Source: CAKZLS01 sp963771545 (lineage in GTDB: Bacteria > Pseudomonadota > Alphaproteobacteria > Rhodospirillales > Defluviicoccaceae). From it: a DNA stretch of 64,000 nt. Positions 62,284-64,000 of the stretch are shown here, one piece after another; the first letter of the stretch is position 1; each line of letters opens with the position of its first letter. The position numbers and the translations under genes are program-made. The stretch covers positions 248,001 through 312,000 of the forward strand of contig CAVYTX010000002.1 in assembly GCA_963771545.1 (NCBI GenBank). Direction: 5' to 3'. The notes beneath the pieces are model-generated. The model was not told the DNA's origin and did no database searches. It worked only from the letters and a program-made list of their open reading frames with translations.

Positions 62284-63720
62284 ATGATCCGGATTGCGCG
62301 CTACCTCGGTGGCAAGCGGGCGGCGAGTATTATCGTCGCCGTCATCTTGGCTGCGTTTTCGGCCGGCGGCGCGGCGGCACAAACCCAAACCCCGACGTCG
62401 CGTGAACAGATCGCGCTCTCGTTTGCCCCCGTCGTCAAGCGCGCCGCGCCGGCGGTGGCCAATATCTACAGCCGCAAGGTCGTTCCCCAGCGCAGCGTGC
62501 CGCCGTTGTTTCAGGACCCCTTTTTCCGCCGGTTTTTCGGCGAGGGTTTCGGACAGGGGGTGCCGCGCTCGCGCATCGAGAACAGCCTCGGATCGGGAGT
62601 GGTGGTGGACCCCGGCGGCGTCATCGTCACCAACCACCATGTGGTCGCCGGCGCCGACGAGATCACGGTCGTTCTCGCCGATCGCCGGGAATTCGAAGCC
62701 AAGTTGATCGGATCCGACGAGCGAACGGACCTTGCCGTCCTGCGGGTGGAAACCGGCGGCGAGCGGCTCCCCTTTCTCCCGCTCCGCGATTCCGATGAGG
62801 TCGAGGTGGGCGATCTGGTCTTGGCCATTGGAAATCCGTTCGGCGTCGGCCAGACGGTCACCAGCGGCATCGTGTCGGCGCTGGCCCAGACCCGCGTCGG
62901 AATAAGCGACCTGAACTTCTTCATTCAAACGGACGCCGCCATCAATCCGGGCAATTCCGGCGGCGCCCTGGTGGACGTGGAAGGCCGGCTGATCGGCGTC
63001 AACACGGCCATCTACTCGCGAAGCGGCGGTTCGCTCGGTATCGGGTTCGCGGTCCCGTCCAATATGGTGCGCCAGGTGGTCTCGGGCTTCATGGCGGGTG
63101 GCCGGGTGGTCCGGCCGTGGCTGGGCGCCTGGGGCAAGACGGTATCGGCGGATATCGCCTATTCGCTCGGCATGAAGCGCCCCACCGGCGTGCTGGTCGA
63201 GGAGGTCTACCCGGGCGGTCCGGCCGAACGGGCGGGACTCCGGGTCGGCGACGTCGTGCTCGGTGTCAATGGCCAGGGGACGGACGACGCCGAGTCGCTC
63301 AACTATCGCATCGCCACCCTGTCCGCGGGCGGCCGGGCGACGCTAAAATTCTTGAGAAAGGGGACGGAGAAGGCGGGGACGATTACCCTTCAGGCGCCCC
63401 CCGAGCAGCCGCCTCGCGACACCTCCGAGTTGGCGGGGCCGCATCCATTCGCCGGGGCCACCGTCGCCAACATGTCGCCGGCGCTCGCCGAGGAACTGGG
63501 CGTGGGGCAGTTCCATCCCGGGGTGTTGATTCTCCAGGTGGACAGGGGCGAGACCGCCGGGCGGCTGGGGTTCAAACCCGGCGATACGATCCTTGAGCTC
63601 AATGGCGCAAGAGTGACGTCGGTCCAAACCCTGAAGCAACTGGTCGCTCGCCGCGCCGGCCGTTGGCAGATCTTGCTCCGGCGCGGCGATCAGAACCTGC
63701 GCCTGGTCGTGGACGGGTAA
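62284..63720 (+). CDS. degP: Deg/HtrA-type periplasmic serine protease
   Basis: 478 aa. A signal peptide ends near AGGAAAQ (about residue 33). The trypsin-like domain has the triad His119 (VTNHHVV), Asp149 (RTDLAVL) and Ser225 (NPGNSGGAL). Two PDZ domains follow (about 270-365 and 385-475, the second starting ATVANMSPALAEELG). It degrades or refolds misfolded envelope proteins. DegP, DegQ and MucD cannot be told apart here. Confidence 0.93.
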   Translation: MIRIARYLGGKRAASIIVAVILAAFSAGGAAAQTQTPTSREQIALSFAPVVKRAAPAVANIYSRKVVPQRSVPPLFQDPFFRRFFGEGFGQGVPRSRIENSLGSGVVVDPGGVIVTNHHVVAGADEITVVLADRREFEAKLIGSDERTDLAVLRVETGGERLPFLPLRDSDEVEVGDLVLAIGNPFGVGQTVTSGIVSALAQTRVGISDLNFFIQTDAAINPGNSGGALVDVEGRLIGVNTAIYSRSGGSLGIGFAVPSNMVRQVVSGFMAGGRVVRPWLGAWGKTVSADIAYSLGMKRPTGVLVEEVYPGGPAERAGLRVGDVVLGVNGQGTDDAESLNYRIATLSAGGRATLKFLRKGTEKAGTITLQAPPEQPPRDTSELAGPHPFAGATVANMSPALAEELGVGQFHPGVLILQVDRGETAGRLGFKPGDTILELNGARVTSVQTLKQLVARRAGRWQILLRRGDQNLRLVVDG

Positions 63721-63724
63721 CGTC

Positions 63725-64000
63725 TTGACCGGCTTGTTCGAATCCCGGGCGCCACGGCCGCTCGCCGACCGGCTGAGACCGGGAAGCCTGGACGAGGTAA
63801 TGGGCCAGGATCATCTGCTCGCCTCCGACGGGCCGATCGGCCGCATGATCGCCTCCGGCCGGCTCAAATCGGCGATCCTGTGGGGGCCGCCCGGATCGGG
63901 CAAGACCACCATTGCCCGCCTGCTGGCCGAGCATACGGATATGGAATTCGAGCCGTTGTCGGCGGTGTTTTCGGGTGTTGCCGATCTGCGCAAGGTGTTC
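63725..64000 (+). CDS. rarA: Replication-associated recombination protein A, 3' end outside window
   Basis: The frame is open from a TTG at 63725 (read as MTGLFESRAPRPLADRLRPG) to the window edge, at least 92 codons. RPGSLDEVMGQDHLL and the Walker A motif GPPGSGKTT, then FSGVADLRKVF, are the hallmarks of the RarA/MgsA clamp-loader-like AAA ATPase that acts at stalled forks. It starts four bases after the protease stop; no ATG start exists before residue 26, so TTG is the best choice. Confidence 0.88.
   Translation, partial: MTGLFESRAPRPLADRLRPGSLDEVMGQDHLLASDGPIGRMIASGRLKSAILWGPPGSGKTTIARLLAEHTDMEFEPLSAVFSGVADLRKVF

Overview
The window is a high-G+C chromosomal segment that reads as an alphaproteobacterium, probably close to Rhodospirillales. 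Three things point there: the contiguous order tRNA-tuf-tRNA-secE-nusG-rplKAJL-rpoBC-rpsLG-fusA-tuf-S10-spc-alpha, the RpoA start (V/M-IQKNWQ) and the single-chain fused indolepyruvate:ferredoxin oxidoreductase. The genus cannot be fixed from sequence alone.

Layout. 1-6650 is housekeeping: the 3' part of a CoxE-like VWA protein, two RlpA-like proteins around a periplasmic PRC-barrel protein, a secreted cyclophilin, glucokinase, and AEC and RarD transporters. 6650-11620 is an accessory strip full of debris: a decayed dispersed palindrome, an IS110-family element with a probable start-site frameshift, an orphan VapB-type antitoxin with a palindromic operator fused to a decayed integron-type integrase, an AT-rich orphan gene, a REP-type (Y1/HUH) transposase, and an alcohol dehydrogenase interrupted by one amber codon. 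11826-29741 holds metabolic and envelope genes: FmdB-like zinc ribbon, fused indolepyruvate oxidoreductase with a 75-bp tandem duplication at its 3' end, metallo-hydrolase, UDP-sugar epimerase, DUF6940-like protein, LysM/Ig-like membrane protein, MscS-type channel, polyphosphate kinase, TrkH, PanE, JmjC/cupin oxygenase and RlmB. Two copies of a ~265-bp double-hairpin palindromic element lie at 16634-16898 and 19788-20057.

29838-62214 is one continuous translation/transcription block: tRNA-Tyr, tRNA-Gly, tuf, tRNA-Trp, secE, nusG, rplKAJL, rpoB, rpoC, rpsL, rpsG, fusA, a second almost identical tuf, then the S10, spc and alpha ribosomal operons with secY, adk and rpoA, ending at rplQ. Strong sigma-70-like promoters are visible before the tRNA-Tyr/tuf cluster, rpsL and rpsM, and a textbook attenuator hairpin lies between rplL and rpoB. 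A Deg/HtrA protease and the start of rarA close the window.

The most interesting observations are the paired palindromic elements (their stems remain paired although the two copies have diverged), an apparent +1 frameshift inside essential rplR, an RlpA paralogue lacking two of three catalytic residues, three 25-nt repeats between rpoA and rplQ, and the IS110 left end, which may hold a guide (bridge-type) RNA. No CRISPR array, rRNA or prophage was seen.
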